From the NCBI GenBank assembly GCA_002898115.1, contig BDTL01000090.1, forward strand, positions 1 through 8,672: a stretch of 8,672 nt of DNA, given 5' to 3'. The DNA comes from a bacterium BMS3Bbin02 (GTDB lineage Bacteria > Actinomycetota > Acidimicrobiia > Spongiisociales > UBA5794). The position numbers and the translations under genes were made by a program. Under the pieces are notes generated by a model, which saw nothing but the letters and a program-made list of their open reading frames with translations, was not told where the DNA came from and ran no database searches. Below, piece after piece: positions 1-6,647 of this stretch; position 1 is the first letter of the stretch; every line of letters begins with the position of its first letter.

Positions 1-2
1 TC

Positions 3-593
3 GCCGTGACACCGGACGACAAATACGTCCTCGTGACGAACTGGTGCTCGTTCGATATGAGCGTCGTCGACATCGAAACCGCGGAAGTGATCGCGACGAT
101 CCCCCTTGGCAGACATCCACGTGGCATTGCGGTGTCCGCAAACGCCTTCACCGCGTATGCGGCCGTGATGGGGAGTCGTGACATCGCGGTCATCGACCTA
201 GAGAATTTCGCACTCGACTGGATAAAGGGCGTCGGCACTAGCCCCCGACACATCGTGCTCGATCCGGACGGAAGATATCTCTACGCAACCCTCAACGGCG
301 ACGGCCGCGTTGTGAAGATCGACCTCGCGACAAGAAAAGCCGTCGCCCGAGTTGCAACAGGAAACGCGCCTCGATCAATGGCTATCTCAACCGACGGCGA
401 CTCGCTGTACATCGTGAACTACAACTCGGACACAGTCAGCAAGGTGCTCACCGAAACGATGACGGAGGTGCAAGAGATCCGCTCGAACGACAAGCCGATC
501 GGGATCACCTACGACGCCCTCACCGGAAACGTCTGGGTCTCCAACTATTCGGGTACGATCACCGTCTACGCCGACGTTGTCGACAATGAGTAG
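3..593 (+). CDS. YVTN/YncE-like beta-propeller repeat protein (3' part)
   Basis: The reading frame is open from the window edge (Ala-Val-Thr-Pro-Asp-Asp...), so the start lies upstream and about 196 residues are visible. The GTG at 6 is most likely internal, because it falls inside a repeat motif. The protein is built from repeated units of about 42 residues with the pattern PDxxYxYVTNxxxxxVSVID followed by a turn and AxIPLGxxPRGIAVS. Successive copies begin near TPDDKYVLVTN, SANAFTAYAAV, DPDGRYLYATL, STDGDSLYIVN and ALTGNVWVSN. This is the signature of YVTN/YncE-type seven-bladed beta-propellers, which are usually exported or surface-exposed binding scaffolds; some related proteins are enzymes. 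The N-terminus is missing, so a signal peptide cannot be checked. The stop overlaps the start of the DUF952 gene, which suggests a shared transcript. The fold is well supported; the ligand or partner is unknown. Confidence 0.85.
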   Translation, partial: AVTPDDKYVLVTNWCSFDMSVVDIETAEVIATIPLGRHPRGIAVSANAFTAYAAVMGSRDIAVIDLENFALDWIKGVGTSPRHIVLDPDGRYLYATLNGDGRVVKIDLATRKAVARVATGNAPRSMAISTDGDSLYIVNYNSDTVSKVLTETMTEVQEIRSNDKPIGITYDALTGNVWVSNYSGTITVYADVVDNE

Positions 594-972
594 ACGCGAC
601 ACAGGTTCGCAGGCCTGTACGAGCACCATTCTCCACATATGTCCCATGGCCGAATGGAACGAAGCGCTCCCGGCCGGTGAGTATGCACCCGATAGCCTCG
701 CGGTCGAGGGGTTCATCCACTGTTCGACCCACGGCCAAGTCGTCGGAGTCGCCAACGCGCTGTACCGCGGTCGCGAGAACCTGGTCCTGTTGATGATCTC
801 ATCGCAGCGACTCACGGCTCCGTTGGTGTACGAGGACTGCTACGAGCTGGGCAAAGAGTACCCACATGTCTACGGCCCGCTGAATACCGAGGCTGTCGTG
901 GGGGTTCTGCAGTTTCCCCCAAACAGCGAGGGACACTTCAGCCTCCCCTCAGAGCTGAGCTCACCGACGTAG
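586..972 (+). CDS. DUF952 family protein
   Basis: A 128-residue protein matching the DUF952 family (small cytosolic proteins of unknown biochemical role). Family landmarks are all present in order: ILHICPMAEW near residues 15-24, GFIHCST near 42-48, then a central VLLMIS strand and YPHVYGPL near 92-99, followed by VVGVLQFPP. The His/Cys pair in FIHCS and the His in PHVYGP are the most conserved positions of the family and may form an active or binding site (inference). I chose the ATG at 586. The next in-frame ATG would delete the HICP motif, while the TTG at 577 adds only three residues. The start codon lies 8 nt inside the end of the propeller gene (ATGAGTAG), so translation is probably coupled. 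No separate ribosome binding site is obvious. Confidence 0.88.
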   Translation: MSRRDTGSQACTSTILHICPMAEWNEALPAGEYAPDSLAVEGFIHCSTHGQVVGVANALYRGRENLVLLMISSQRLTAPLVYEDCYELGKEYPHVYGPLNTEAVVGVLQFPPNSEGHFSLPSELSSPT

Positions 973-979
973 CGCGATC

Positions 980-1009
980 CTTCCCGGCTTCTCAGGCGTG
1001 CCCGGGAGG
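980..1009. terminator. Possible bidirectional terminator hairpin between convergent genes
   Basis: CTTCCCGG (980-987) pairs with CCGGGAGG (1002-1009) over 8 base pairs, one of them a G-T wobble, with a 14-nt loop. It lies in the 19-nt gap between the DUF952 stop and the HAD stop and runs into the HAD 3' end. There is no T tract on either side, so it is only a plausible terminator. Confidence 0.35.
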
Positions 1010-1945
1010 AGCCTTAATGGCCGCGAGGGCACGCTGCTTCGATTCGGCGATCTCATAGGCGATCTGGTCGATCGAATCGATCATCCATAGATACGCTCCC
1101 TCACCCTCGCGAAAGTCTGCCTCGGCGAGACCCTGAATTCGTCCCTGGTCAGATAACTCTTTCACCTGCGTGTAGTTGTTGCGCGGCTCAAGGTTGTAGA
1201 CCCCGAGGGTTTTGCCGCCGTTGGTGTTCAGAATCGAGAACACCGGTACATCGCTTGGACCGTCCGCGATGTAGATCATGTTGCGAAGCGGCACGCGGCG
1301 TTGCTCTTCGGTCATGCGCGCATTGACGTCGAGTTGCGGACTCTTGTTGACGCCCTTGTTGATCTCGAACAGCGCGCGTGTCTTGGATGTGTTCCCTATA
1401 AAGAGCCCGAGGTGCTTGATGACATCATTGCCTTGCGCGGCGACATCGAGCCGATCCAGATAACCGGGACCTGCCTGGCCCGCGACGAATGTGTTTGCCC
1501 AAACCCCGTCAATGTGGCCGGCGAATGTGGAGCCCTCGACCATCGGGAGGATACCTGTAGACACGATGTAGTGCTCGACGGTTATCCCCTCCTTGGTGAA
1601 CTCCGGGTTCCCTTCGACACGCTTACGCGCAATGTCCATGAACTCGGGCATGCCCGGTACCGGAACCAGAGCAGCACCGAGCTCCTTGAACTTTGCGTTG
1701 GTGAGGTCTTTGAAAATCCCACGTTCGACGTAGGTGAGAATGTGGAGAAGATATGCCATGTCGCGCCCTAAGATTTCGCCGCGGTTTGCGTGGAAATCAA
1801 CGAGGGCCTCGACTTCGCCCCAGAACTCGACCTCATCGACGCCGTACTCGACAAACAGGGGACCCTGCATGTTGCCCGGGATCAATGTCCTGTCGAAGTC
1901 CCAGATGCAGGCAATAACCGACTGTGTATAGAGAGGTGGTGGCAT
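992..1945 (-). CDS. HAD-superfamily phosphohydrolase
   Basis: A 317-residue cytosolic hydrolase of the haloacid dehalogenase superfamily. Motif I is IWDFDRTLIPG, with Asp16 as predicted nucleophile and Asp18 as acid/base. Motif II is IVSTG (Ser129-Thr130). A lysine in GNTSKTR (Lys188) is a candidate for motif III. Motif IV is YIADGPSDVPVF, with Asp228 and Asp232 as Mg2+ ligands. All catalytic elements are intact, so it should be active, probably on a small phosphorylated metabolite. The large segment between motifs I and II (about residues 25-120) is an alpha-helical cap, as in phosphoserine-phosphatase-like members, but the substrate cannot be read from the sequence. The ATG at 1945 is preferred because motif I begins at residue 14. 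No clear ribosome binding site precedes it, and a TACGAT box lies 6 nt upstream, consistent with a leaderless transcript. It follows the small gene at 2049-2441 on the same strand after a 103-nt gap. Confidence 0.88.
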   Translation of the reverse strand: MPPPLYTQSVIACIWDFDRTLIPGNMQGPLFVEYGVDEVEFWGEVEALVDFHANRGEILGRDMAYLLHILTYVERGIFKDLTNAKFKELGAALVPVPGMPEFMDIARKRVEGNPEFTKEGITVEHYIVSTGILPMVEGSTFAGHIDGVWANTFVAGQAGPGYLDRLDVAAQGNDVIKHLGLFIGNTSKTRALFEINKGVNKSPQLDVNARMTEEQRRVPLRNMIYIADGPSDVPVFSILNTNGGKTLGVYNLEPRNNYTQVKELSDQGRIQGLAEADFREGEGAYLWMIDSIDQIAYEIAESKQRALAAIKAPPGHA

Positions 1946-1951
1946 GCACCC

Positions 1952-1957
1952 ATCGTA
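1952..1957 (-). promoter_or_regulatory. Candidate -10 box (TACGAT) for leaderless HAD gene
   Basis: Read on the minus strand, TACGAT fits the actinobacterial TANNNT -10 pattern and ends 6 nt before the ATG of the HAD gene. This would put the transcription start at or next to the start codon. No good -35 match is visible at 17-18 nt spacing. Confidence 0.35.
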
Positions 1958-2048
1958 GTGCGCAAGCCACCACAGAACGCATTGCGCAACCTGCTATTCG
2001 CTCACCGACGGCCCTACACGACCGCCGAGGGTATTGAGTTCGGACGCG

Positions 2049-2441
2049 CTACGGAGTCTCGAGTGACCCGAACACAACATCGCCGGAGTTCATCCTCCAC
2101 CACGGCTGCAGTGTGCACGGAACACCTCGTAGCGATGTGTGCGCGTCGCCCATCTGCGCCAGCGGCACCAGCACCGTTACATTCCAACCACGTTGGTCCA
2201 GAGACCAAATCGGTGCGGTGAGATGATCCGCCGAGACAGTGTCGTCGAGCACGATCTCGACTGCCCGGCGCTCTCCGGCAACCGCACATAGCAGCCCCGC
2301 AGCTGCATCGTTAGCTGTGCCGTCAATCATCTCGATGAGCGGTGCGGTAACGGCGGCCTCCAGTTGAAGTGCGTAACCAGCCATGGCCGCGGTCGCGACG
2401 CGATCGCTCTCCGTCCACGTTGCTTGTGCTGTCATTACCAT
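2049..2441 (-). CDS. Hypothetical protein, 130 aa, family not recognised
   Basis: I do not recognise this protein. It is judged real for three reasons. Its codons are strongly biased to G/C at the third position. The sequence reads as a soluble alpha/beta protein, with an Ala-rich helix near residues 17-55, strands around AVEIVLDD (60-67) and WNVTVLVPL (86-94), and a Trp-rich tail with QPWWRM. An AAGGGG ribosome binding site also stands about 9 nt before the ATG at 2441. A second ATG two codons later is an alternative start. No signal peptide or membrane segment is seen. Its promoter appears to be embedded in a tandem inverted repeat (2455-2482), so it may be tightly regulated. It lies 103 nt upstream of the HAD hydrolase on the same strand and could be co-transcribed with it, although the HAD gene also has its own candidate -10 box. 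Confidence 0.7.
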   Translation of the reverse strand: MVMTAQATWTESDRVATAAMAGYALQLEAAVTAPLIEMIDGTANDAAAGLLCAVAGERRAVEIVLDDTVSADHLTAPIWSLDQRGWNVTVLVPLAQMGDAHTSLRGVPCTLQPWWRMNSGDVVFGSLETP

Positions 2442-2454
2442 TGTTCAAAGCCCC

Positions 2455-2482
2455 TTACAGCTGTGTACTTACACGAGTGTAA
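2455..2482. promoter_or_regulatory. Tandem inverted-repeat operator (2 x TTACA-N4-TGTA) over promoter
   Basis: Two adjacent 14-nt units, TTACAGCTGTGTAC (2455-2468) and TTACACGAGTGTAA (2469-2482), share the form TTACA-N4-TGTA. The second has perfect 6-bp arms. The minus-strand -10 candidate TACACT (2476-2481) lies inside the second unit and predicts a start site near 2469. The repeats would therefore span from about -13 to +15 of the small gene's transcript, next to its ribosome binding site. This is the geometry of a dimeric repressor's operator. The regulator is unknown, and no repressor gene is present in the window. Confidence 0.5.
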
Positions 2483-2556
2483 CTCCAACCAACGGAATCC
2501 GCTCATCGACAGGCGAACGCCACCGACGAGCCCACGGGCGAAACGAAGAATCGCGG

Positions 2557-2562
2557 TATCCT
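2557..2562 (+). promoter_or_regulatory. Candidate -10 box (TATCCT) for leaderless ctpE transcript
   Basis: TATCCT matches the TANNNT pattern and ends 7 nt before the ATG at 2570, so transcription would start at or next to the A of the start codon. No Shine-Dalgarno sequence lies at normal distance before the ATG. No convincing -35 is seen. Confidence 0.4.
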
Positions 2563-2569
2563 CGGACAC

Positions 2570-5080
2570 ATGACGACGATGCAAACCCAACCCGGTGACT
2601 ATGAGCGCAACGGCCTCTCTGCCGCCGACGTCTCCGAGCGCCAGGCTTCGGGGTTCGTAAATGTCGTCGACGATGGGCCCACAAAGACAGTTGCCGACAT
2701 CGTCCGTAGCAACCTCGTGACCCGATTCAACATTCTGCTCGGTACGCTTCTCGCGATCGTGCTGCTGGTCGTGCGCTCGCTGCCAGATGCGTTGTTCGGC
2801 GGCGTACTTATCTCGAACGCATTGATCGGTATCGTCCAGGAGATCCGAGCCAAACAGACGCTTGATCGGTTGACCGTTCTCGCCGCTCCCCGCGCAATCG
2901 TCACGCGAGACGGGGTAACCCGCGAGTACCCCGCTGATCAGATCGTGCTCCACGACCTCGTGCATCTCGGCGTCGGTGATCAGGTTCCCGTCGACGGCCA
3001 GGTTACCCAGTCGGCGGGTCTGGAAATAGATGAGTCGCTCCTCACCGGAGAGGCCGACTCCGTAGTGAAAGCCGAGGGAGATGATGTGCTCTCCGGGTCT
3101 TTCGTCGTTGCGGGCCAGGGACGTTTTATGGCGAGCCGCATCGGCGAGGACGCCTACGCCCGCAAACTCGCGCATGAGGCCCGCCAATTCACAATGGTTC
3201 GTAGCGAGCTGCGCAACGGCATCGACCTGATCCTCCGATGGATCACATGGGCAATAGGACCCGTTATCGCACTGCTCATGTGGAACCAGCTGCGAACGAG
3301 TGACGACTGGATCGAGGCATTGCGATCGGCGGTCGCGGGCGGAGTCGGAATGATCCCACAGGGTCTGGTGCTCCTCACCTCGGTCGCCTTCGCTGTCGGG
3401 GTTGTGCGCCTCGGGAAACGCAACGTGCTGGTGCAAGAGCTAGCGGCGATCGAGGGGCTGGCGCGCGTTGACACCGTATGTTTCGACAAGACTGGAACTC
3501 TCACGGAGGGTCGACTCGACGTCAACGCTGTCATACCGCTCACTGACGCCGACACGACCGATGCGATCGCAGCACTATCTGCACTCGATCCGAACCCGAA
3601 CTCGACAACGGCCGCAATCGCGGCCGCGTATCCCGATCCACCTCCGTGGTCGGCGTCCAAGGTTGTGCCGTTTTCGTCTGAACGGAAATGGAGTGGCGCC
3701 ACGTTCGGAACGTCCGACACGTGGATCCTCGGAGCACCTGACATCCTTGCTCCGCGAGATGAAGAGGTTGCAGCGCAGGTCGCCGAGTTTGCGGATCAGG
3801 GGTCGCGAGTCATCATGATTGCTTCCTCCCCACAGCCCCTTGTGGGAGAGCTACTCCCGGCAACGATCGTCCCACGAGCACTCATTAGCCTCGGTGACGT
3901 CATCCGCCCGGATGCCGCGGAAACACTACGGTTCTTCGCCAGTCAGGGTGTCCACGCGAAGGTGATCAGCGGCGACCATCCGAACACAGTCGCGGCGATC
4001 GCCCAGGCCGTCGGTGTGCCTGGTTCACAAAACGTCATGGATGCTCGCGATCTGCCGAGCGATCCAGAGGACCTCGCAGCTGTCATGGAGGAATTCACAG
4101 TCTTTGGCCGGGTCAATCCGCACCAGAAACGGGCAATGGTTCGAGCGTTGCAGAGTCGTGGCCATACCGTTGCAATGACCGGTGATGGTGTCAATGACGT
4201 GCTTGCTCTCAAGGACGCCGACGTCGGCATTGCGATCGGGTCCGGCGCCTCGGCTTCGCGAGCCGTGGCACAGCTGGTGCTTCTCGATGGCCGCTTCGAC
4301 ACCCTCCCCCACGTCGTTGCAGAGGGTCGTAAGGTAATTTCCAATATTGAACGCGTCGCCAACCTCTTTGTCACAAAGACTGTCTACGCGGTTTTCCTCG
4401 CAGTCGCGGTGGGGCTCGCGGCTCAGCCGTTCCCATTCCTCCCGCGACACCTCACCCTGGTCGGTACGGTCACAATCGGGATTCCTGCATTCTTCCTGGC
4501 GCTCGCTCCAAACGCTCAGCGGGTTCGACGCGGATTCGTGCGACGCGTCGTACGCTTTGCAGTTCCGGTCGGGATCGCTGCGGGTCTTGCCACTTTCGGC
4601 GCCTACCAAATGGCGATCAGCGAAGAAGTGGATCTCGTGCAGGCTCGAACGATGGCAACATTCGTGCTGGCAGCACTCGGCCTCGTCGGACTCGCAATGG
4701 TGGCCAGGCCCGTAGTCGGATGGAAACGTTGGCTGATCGGATCGATGGCCGGCTTCCTGACGTTGCTGTTCCTGTCGCCGACGGCGCGAGACTTCTTTGA
4801 GCTTGAGCTCCCCGGTCCGACACTCTCGATGGCAGCTGTCGGCGTCACCGCAATTGCCGGATCGCTCATGATCGCAGCTCTGAAGGCGCTCGGTTGGCTA
4901 AAGGCGGTACCGACGGTTCTCCGTGAACATCCTCCACTCCAGAGTTCGACCTGGCGTAACCTCCAGACGAGCGTGCGTCACAAGATCGCATCCTTGCGGG
5001 AGGACCAGCTAGACGATGGCAGCGACGATGACGACCCGCTCGCCGATATCGAATGGGTGAACAAGCCCGGCGAGCTCTAA
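2570..5080 (+). CDS. ctpE: CtpE-type P-type ATPase, probable Ca2+/cation transporter
   Basis: An 836-residue membrane ATPase that closely follows mycobacterial CtpE, a P-type ATPase implicated in Ca2+ uptake. The actuator domain carries DESLLTGEAD (TGE at 159-161). The phosphorylation site is DKTGT with Asp306. The nucleotide-binding domain includes PFSSERKWSGATF (367-379) and ILGAP (386-390). The hinge has KVISGD (464-469) and TGDGVND (537-543). About ten membrane helices are expected: two near 52-90, two near 222-281 and six between about 595 and 775. Two features are odd. The M4 motif normally written PEGL reads PQGL (Gln264). The C-terminus extends beyond usual CtpE length and ends in an acidic tract (811-825). 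The ATG at 2570 is chosen for a -10 box 7 nt upstream; the ATG at 2579 is an alternative. The divergent neighbour is the small gene at 2441. Family assignment is firm; the transported ion is inferred. Confidence 0.93.
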   Translation: MTTMQTQPGDYERNGLSAADVSERQASGFVNVVDDGPTKTVADIVRSNLVTRFNILLGTLLAIVLLVVRSLPDALFGGVLISNALIGIVQEIRAKQTLDRLTVLAAPRAIVTRDGVTREYPADQIVLHDLVHLGVGDQVPVDGQVTQSAGLEIDESLLTGEADSVVKAEGDDVLSGSFVVAGQGRFMASRIGEDAYARKLAHEARQFTMVRSELRNGIDLILRWITWAIGPVIALLMWNQLRTSDDWIEALRSAVAGGVGMIPQGLVLLTSVAFAVGVVRLGKRNVLVQELAAIEGLARVDTVCFDKTGTLTEGRLDVNAVIPLTDADTTDAIAALSALDPNPNSTTAAIAAAYPDPPPWSASKVVPFSSERKWSGATFGTSDTWILGAPDILAPRDEEVAAQVAEFADQGSRVIMIASSPQPLVGELLPATIVPRALISLGDVIRPDAAETLRFFASQGVHAKVISGDHPNTVAAIAQAVGVPGSQNVMDARDLPSDPEDLAAVMEEFTVFGRVNPHQKRAMVRALQSRGHTVAMTGDGVNDVLALKDADVGIAIGSGASASRAVAQLVLLDGRFDTLPHVVAEGRKVISNIERVANLFVTKTVYAVFLAVAVGLAAQPFPFLPRHLTLVGTVTIGIPAFFLALAPNAQRVRRGFVRRVVRFAVPVGIAAGLATFGAYQMAISEEVDLVQARTMATFVLAALGLVGLAMVARPVVGWKRWLIGSMAGFLTLLFLSPTARDFFELELPGPTLSMAAVGVTAIAGSLMIAALKALGWLKAVPTVLREHPPLQSSTWRNLQTSVRHKIASLREDQLDDGSDDDDPLADIEWVNKPGEL

Positions 5081-5099
5081 CGCACAAGCCGAATCGGTA

Positions 5100-5118
5100 C
5101 CGGTGCTCACCGCACCGG
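5100..5118. terminator. Bidirectional terminator hairpin candidate
   Basis: CCGGTGC (5100-5106) and GCACCGG (5112-5118) form a perfect 7-bp GC-rich stem with a 5-nt loop. It lies in the 45-nt gap between the convergent ctpE and Ig-like protein genes. There is no T tract on either side, as is common for GC-rich actinobacterial terminators. Position and perfection of the stem are the main support. Confidence 0.45.
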
Positions 5119-5125
5119 GTTGCGC

Positions 5126-6049
5126 CTAGGTCACGATATAGATGAATCCGAACGTGAACTTTGCCCCGGTGAAATCTTTCACCTTGACGACGAATTCGTT
5201 GTTCTCCGGCGCGGTCGGGAAGAACACTTTGACCTCCCAGCCACCTTCGGCGTCGACCTCCACCGAACCGGAGCCGAATTCGGAAAGTATCTGAATCGCG
5301 GTACCGGGTTTACCGGTACCCCAATACACATCGTATGGAGGGCTCTTCGTCGACGAACCCTTCACACGGTTGGCGGTGAACTCCCAGTCCGCAGGTGGGT
5401 CCGGCTTCGGGACCTCAAGAAACACCACAACAGTCGCGGAGGTTTGATTCCCGGCAGCATCGGTGGCGACGAGGGTCGCCGTATTGCGGCCGGGCGCCAG
5501 AGTAAGAGCGATGCTCCATTCGCCACCATCGGTCACCGTAGCTTCATAGCGCCCGGCAAAGACAGTCGCCCCGGGTTCGACTGTTCCCGAAAACGTCACC
5601 ACCTCAACCTCGAATGTTTGATTGTGCTCGGGCGAAAGAATCTTGAACGCCGGGGGCGTCGTATCGACAGGAATCGTCGTGGTGGTAGTCGTTGACGTAG
5701 TCGTGGTTGAGGTTGTCGATGTGGTCGTGGTTGAGGTTGTCGGCGGCGGAATCGGCACGGGCACAGCTGTCGTCGACGGGGTCACAGTCGTCGGAACCAC
5801 GACTGTGGTGGTCGTTGTTCCGGTACCCGCGGGTGGCGCTGGCGAGGGGCTCGGCGTCTGGATCACCGAACCCATGATCACGAAGGCGACCACAGCAGCG
5901 GCAGCGGCAGCGACGCCCATGGTCGCGTGCGTGATAAACCGCATACGGGCAGCCCCGCGAAGGTCCATCACCGGCGTAGCCGGCGACGCAGCCACACTCG
6001 ATCGAATACCGGCAACAGCGCGCTGGGCTCGAAGATCAAGAGCAGTCAT
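5126..6049 (-). CDS. Single-pass membrane protein with Ig-like domains, putative anti-sigma/sensor partner
   Basis: A 307-residue protein in four parts. Residues 1-38 form a basic, probably cytoplasmic segment. Residues 39-61 form an Ala/Val-rich membrane helix. Residues 65-128 are an extracytoplasmic Pro/Thr/Ser linker dominated by TTSTTTT runs. The rest holds two beta-rich modules. The first, about 132-212 (FKILSPEHNQTF...GTVEPGATV...GEWSIALTLAPGRNTATLVATDAAGN), is a clear bacterial Ig-like / glucodextranase-B-type domain. The second, about 221-306, has a similar turn (GGWEVKVFF) but is more divergent. The gene overlaps the sigma factor by 4 nt (ATGA), so the two are translationally coupled. 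That arrangement is typical of an ECF sigma factor and its anti-sigma factor. No HxxxCxxC zinc anti-sigma signature is present in the short N-terminus. Sigma binding is therefore inferred from position only; it could instead be the regulon's wall-facing effector. Confidence 0.85.
   Translation of the reverse strand: MTALDLRAQRAVAGIRSSVAASPATPVMDLRGAARMRFITHATMGVAAAAAAVVAFVIMGSVIQTPSPSPAPPAGTGTTTTTVVVPTTVTPSTTAVPVPIPPPTTSTTTTSTTSTTTTSTTTTTTIPVDTTPPAFKILSPEHNQTFEVEVVTFSGTVEPGATVFAGRYEATVTDGGEWSIALTLAPGRNTATLVATDAAGNQTSATVVVFLEVPKPDPPADWEFTANRVKGSSTKSPPYDVYWGTGKPGTAIQILSEFGSGSVEVDAEGGWEVKVFFPTAPENNEFVVKVKDFTGAKFTFGFIYIVT
5700..5742 (-). repeat. 19-bp direct repeat in the Thr-rich linker
   Basis: The plus-strand string GTCGTGGTTGAGGTTGTCG occurs at 5700-5718 and again at 5724-5742, a 24-nt period that encodes eight residues of the Thr/Ser stalk. 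Such in-frame repeats can change copy number by slippage and so alter stalk length. Confidence 0.8.
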
Positions 6050-6636
6050 CGGGACCCCTCCCCCGAATCGATGCCGAGCTTCTTCCCAAGATTGGTCCTG
6101 CCCTTATGGAGATGGACCTTCACTGTGCTCGGCGAACACTCCAGGATCTCCGCGATGTCGGCGACGCTGCGGTCTTCGAGATAGAACAGCGCAATCGCAT
6201 GACATTGCCGACGAGGCAGCGATCGGACGGCGCTCCAGAACTCGGCGTCTTCAGCTTCGAGCTCCGGCAACACGCGGTCGGTCGGTCCCATTCGCAGAAG
6301 CGCCCGCGCCTCTCGGGAGGTTTTGCGGAACAGCGAGACGGAGAGATTGGCGAGTACCTTGCGAACCCATGCCTCGGGCTTTTCGTACGTCGAGATCTTG
6401 GCCCAGTTCCTATGCGCGGCGAGAAACGCCTCCTGTGTGAGGTCCTCTGCGCCGTTTGAGCTCCCGGTGAGAGCGTATGCCAGGCCAAGCACGGATCGAT
6501 ACTCCTGCTGATAGAACGACTCAAAAGGTCTCGTTGCGGCCATAACAACCGGGCCGGAGCCGGTCCGGGCGTCACGAAACGGGTCCCCGGAAGACCGGGG
6601 AACCTGCGCCTGAGACGAAGACTTTCGAAGCGTCAT
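6046..6636 (-). CDS. ECF-family RNA polymerase sigma factor (sigma-70 regions 2 and 4)
   Basis: A cytosolic transcription initiation factor of about 196 residues. Region 2 spans FESFYQQEYRSVLGLAYALTG to KPEAWVRKVLANLSVSLFRK, including the DLTQEAFLAAHRNW segment typical of region 2.2. Region 4 holds LPRRQCHAIALFYLEDRSVADIA and a helix-turn-helix ending SPSTVKVHLHKGRTNL, which contacts the -35 element. Region 3 is absent, as expected for ECF sigmas. The start is uncertain. The ATG at 6636 has AGGTG just upstream. A GTG lies at 6642. The ATG at 6543 fits the usual family N-terminus best but lacks a good ribosome binding site and would leave a structured leader of about 100 nt. The gene overlaps the downstream membrane-protein gene by 4 nt. 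An ECF-like promoter lies immediately upstream, so autoregulation is likely. The signal sensed is unknown. Confidence 0.92.
   Translation of the reverse strand: MTLRKSSSQAQVPRSSGDPFRDARTGSGPVVMAATRPFESFYQQEYRSVLGLAYALTGSSNGAEDLTQEAFLAAHRNWAKISTYEKPEAWVRKVLANLSVSLFRKTSREARALLRMGPTDRVLPELEAEDAEFWSAVRSLPRRQCHAIALFYLEDRSVADIAEILECSPSTVKVHLHKGRTNLGKKLGIDSGEGSR
6584..6601 (-). promoter_or_regulatory. Perfect hairpin in the sigma factor's N-terminal extension or leader
   Basis: TCCCCGG (6584-6590) and CCGGGGA (6595-6601) form a 7-bp stem closed by a 4-nt loop. It lies between the two competing start codons of the sigma gene, 6636 and 6543. If 6543 is the true start, this is a stable leader hairpin; if 6636 is true, it is inside the coding sequence. 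Confidence 0.4.
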
Positions 6637-6647
6637 GTACACCTATT

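Noticed and set aside
1301..2221. Overlapping plus-strand open frames of 156 and 143 codons
   Set aside because: They lie antisense to the HAD hydrolase, whose catalytic motifs are complete, and to the small minus-strand gene. They have no recognisable domain or ribosome binding site.
2014..2289. 91-codon minus-strand open frame overlapping the 130-residue hypothetical gene in another frame
   Set aside because: It is Arg/Ser-rich without structure and has no ribosome binding site, while the competing frame has a good one and better codon bias.
2435..3436. Long 333-codon open frame on the minus strand, antisense to the ATPase gene
   Set aside because: It is the mirror of a strongly supported ATPase reading frame. 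Its translation is rich in His, Arg and Glu with no domain, and it overlaps the divergent promoter region. A shadow of GC-rich coding DNA.
5639..5830. Low-complexity GTGGTT/GTCGTG stretch as a possible CRISPR or intergenic repeat array
   Set aside because: It lies wholly in frame inside the membrane protein and encodes its Thr/Ser/Pro stalk. There is no spacer structure.
5622..6440. 272-codon open frame on the plus strand with long Val-rich runs
   Set aside because: The Val/Gly runs are just the reverse complement of the Thr-rich linker codons of the membrane protein, and the rest is antisense to the sigma factor.
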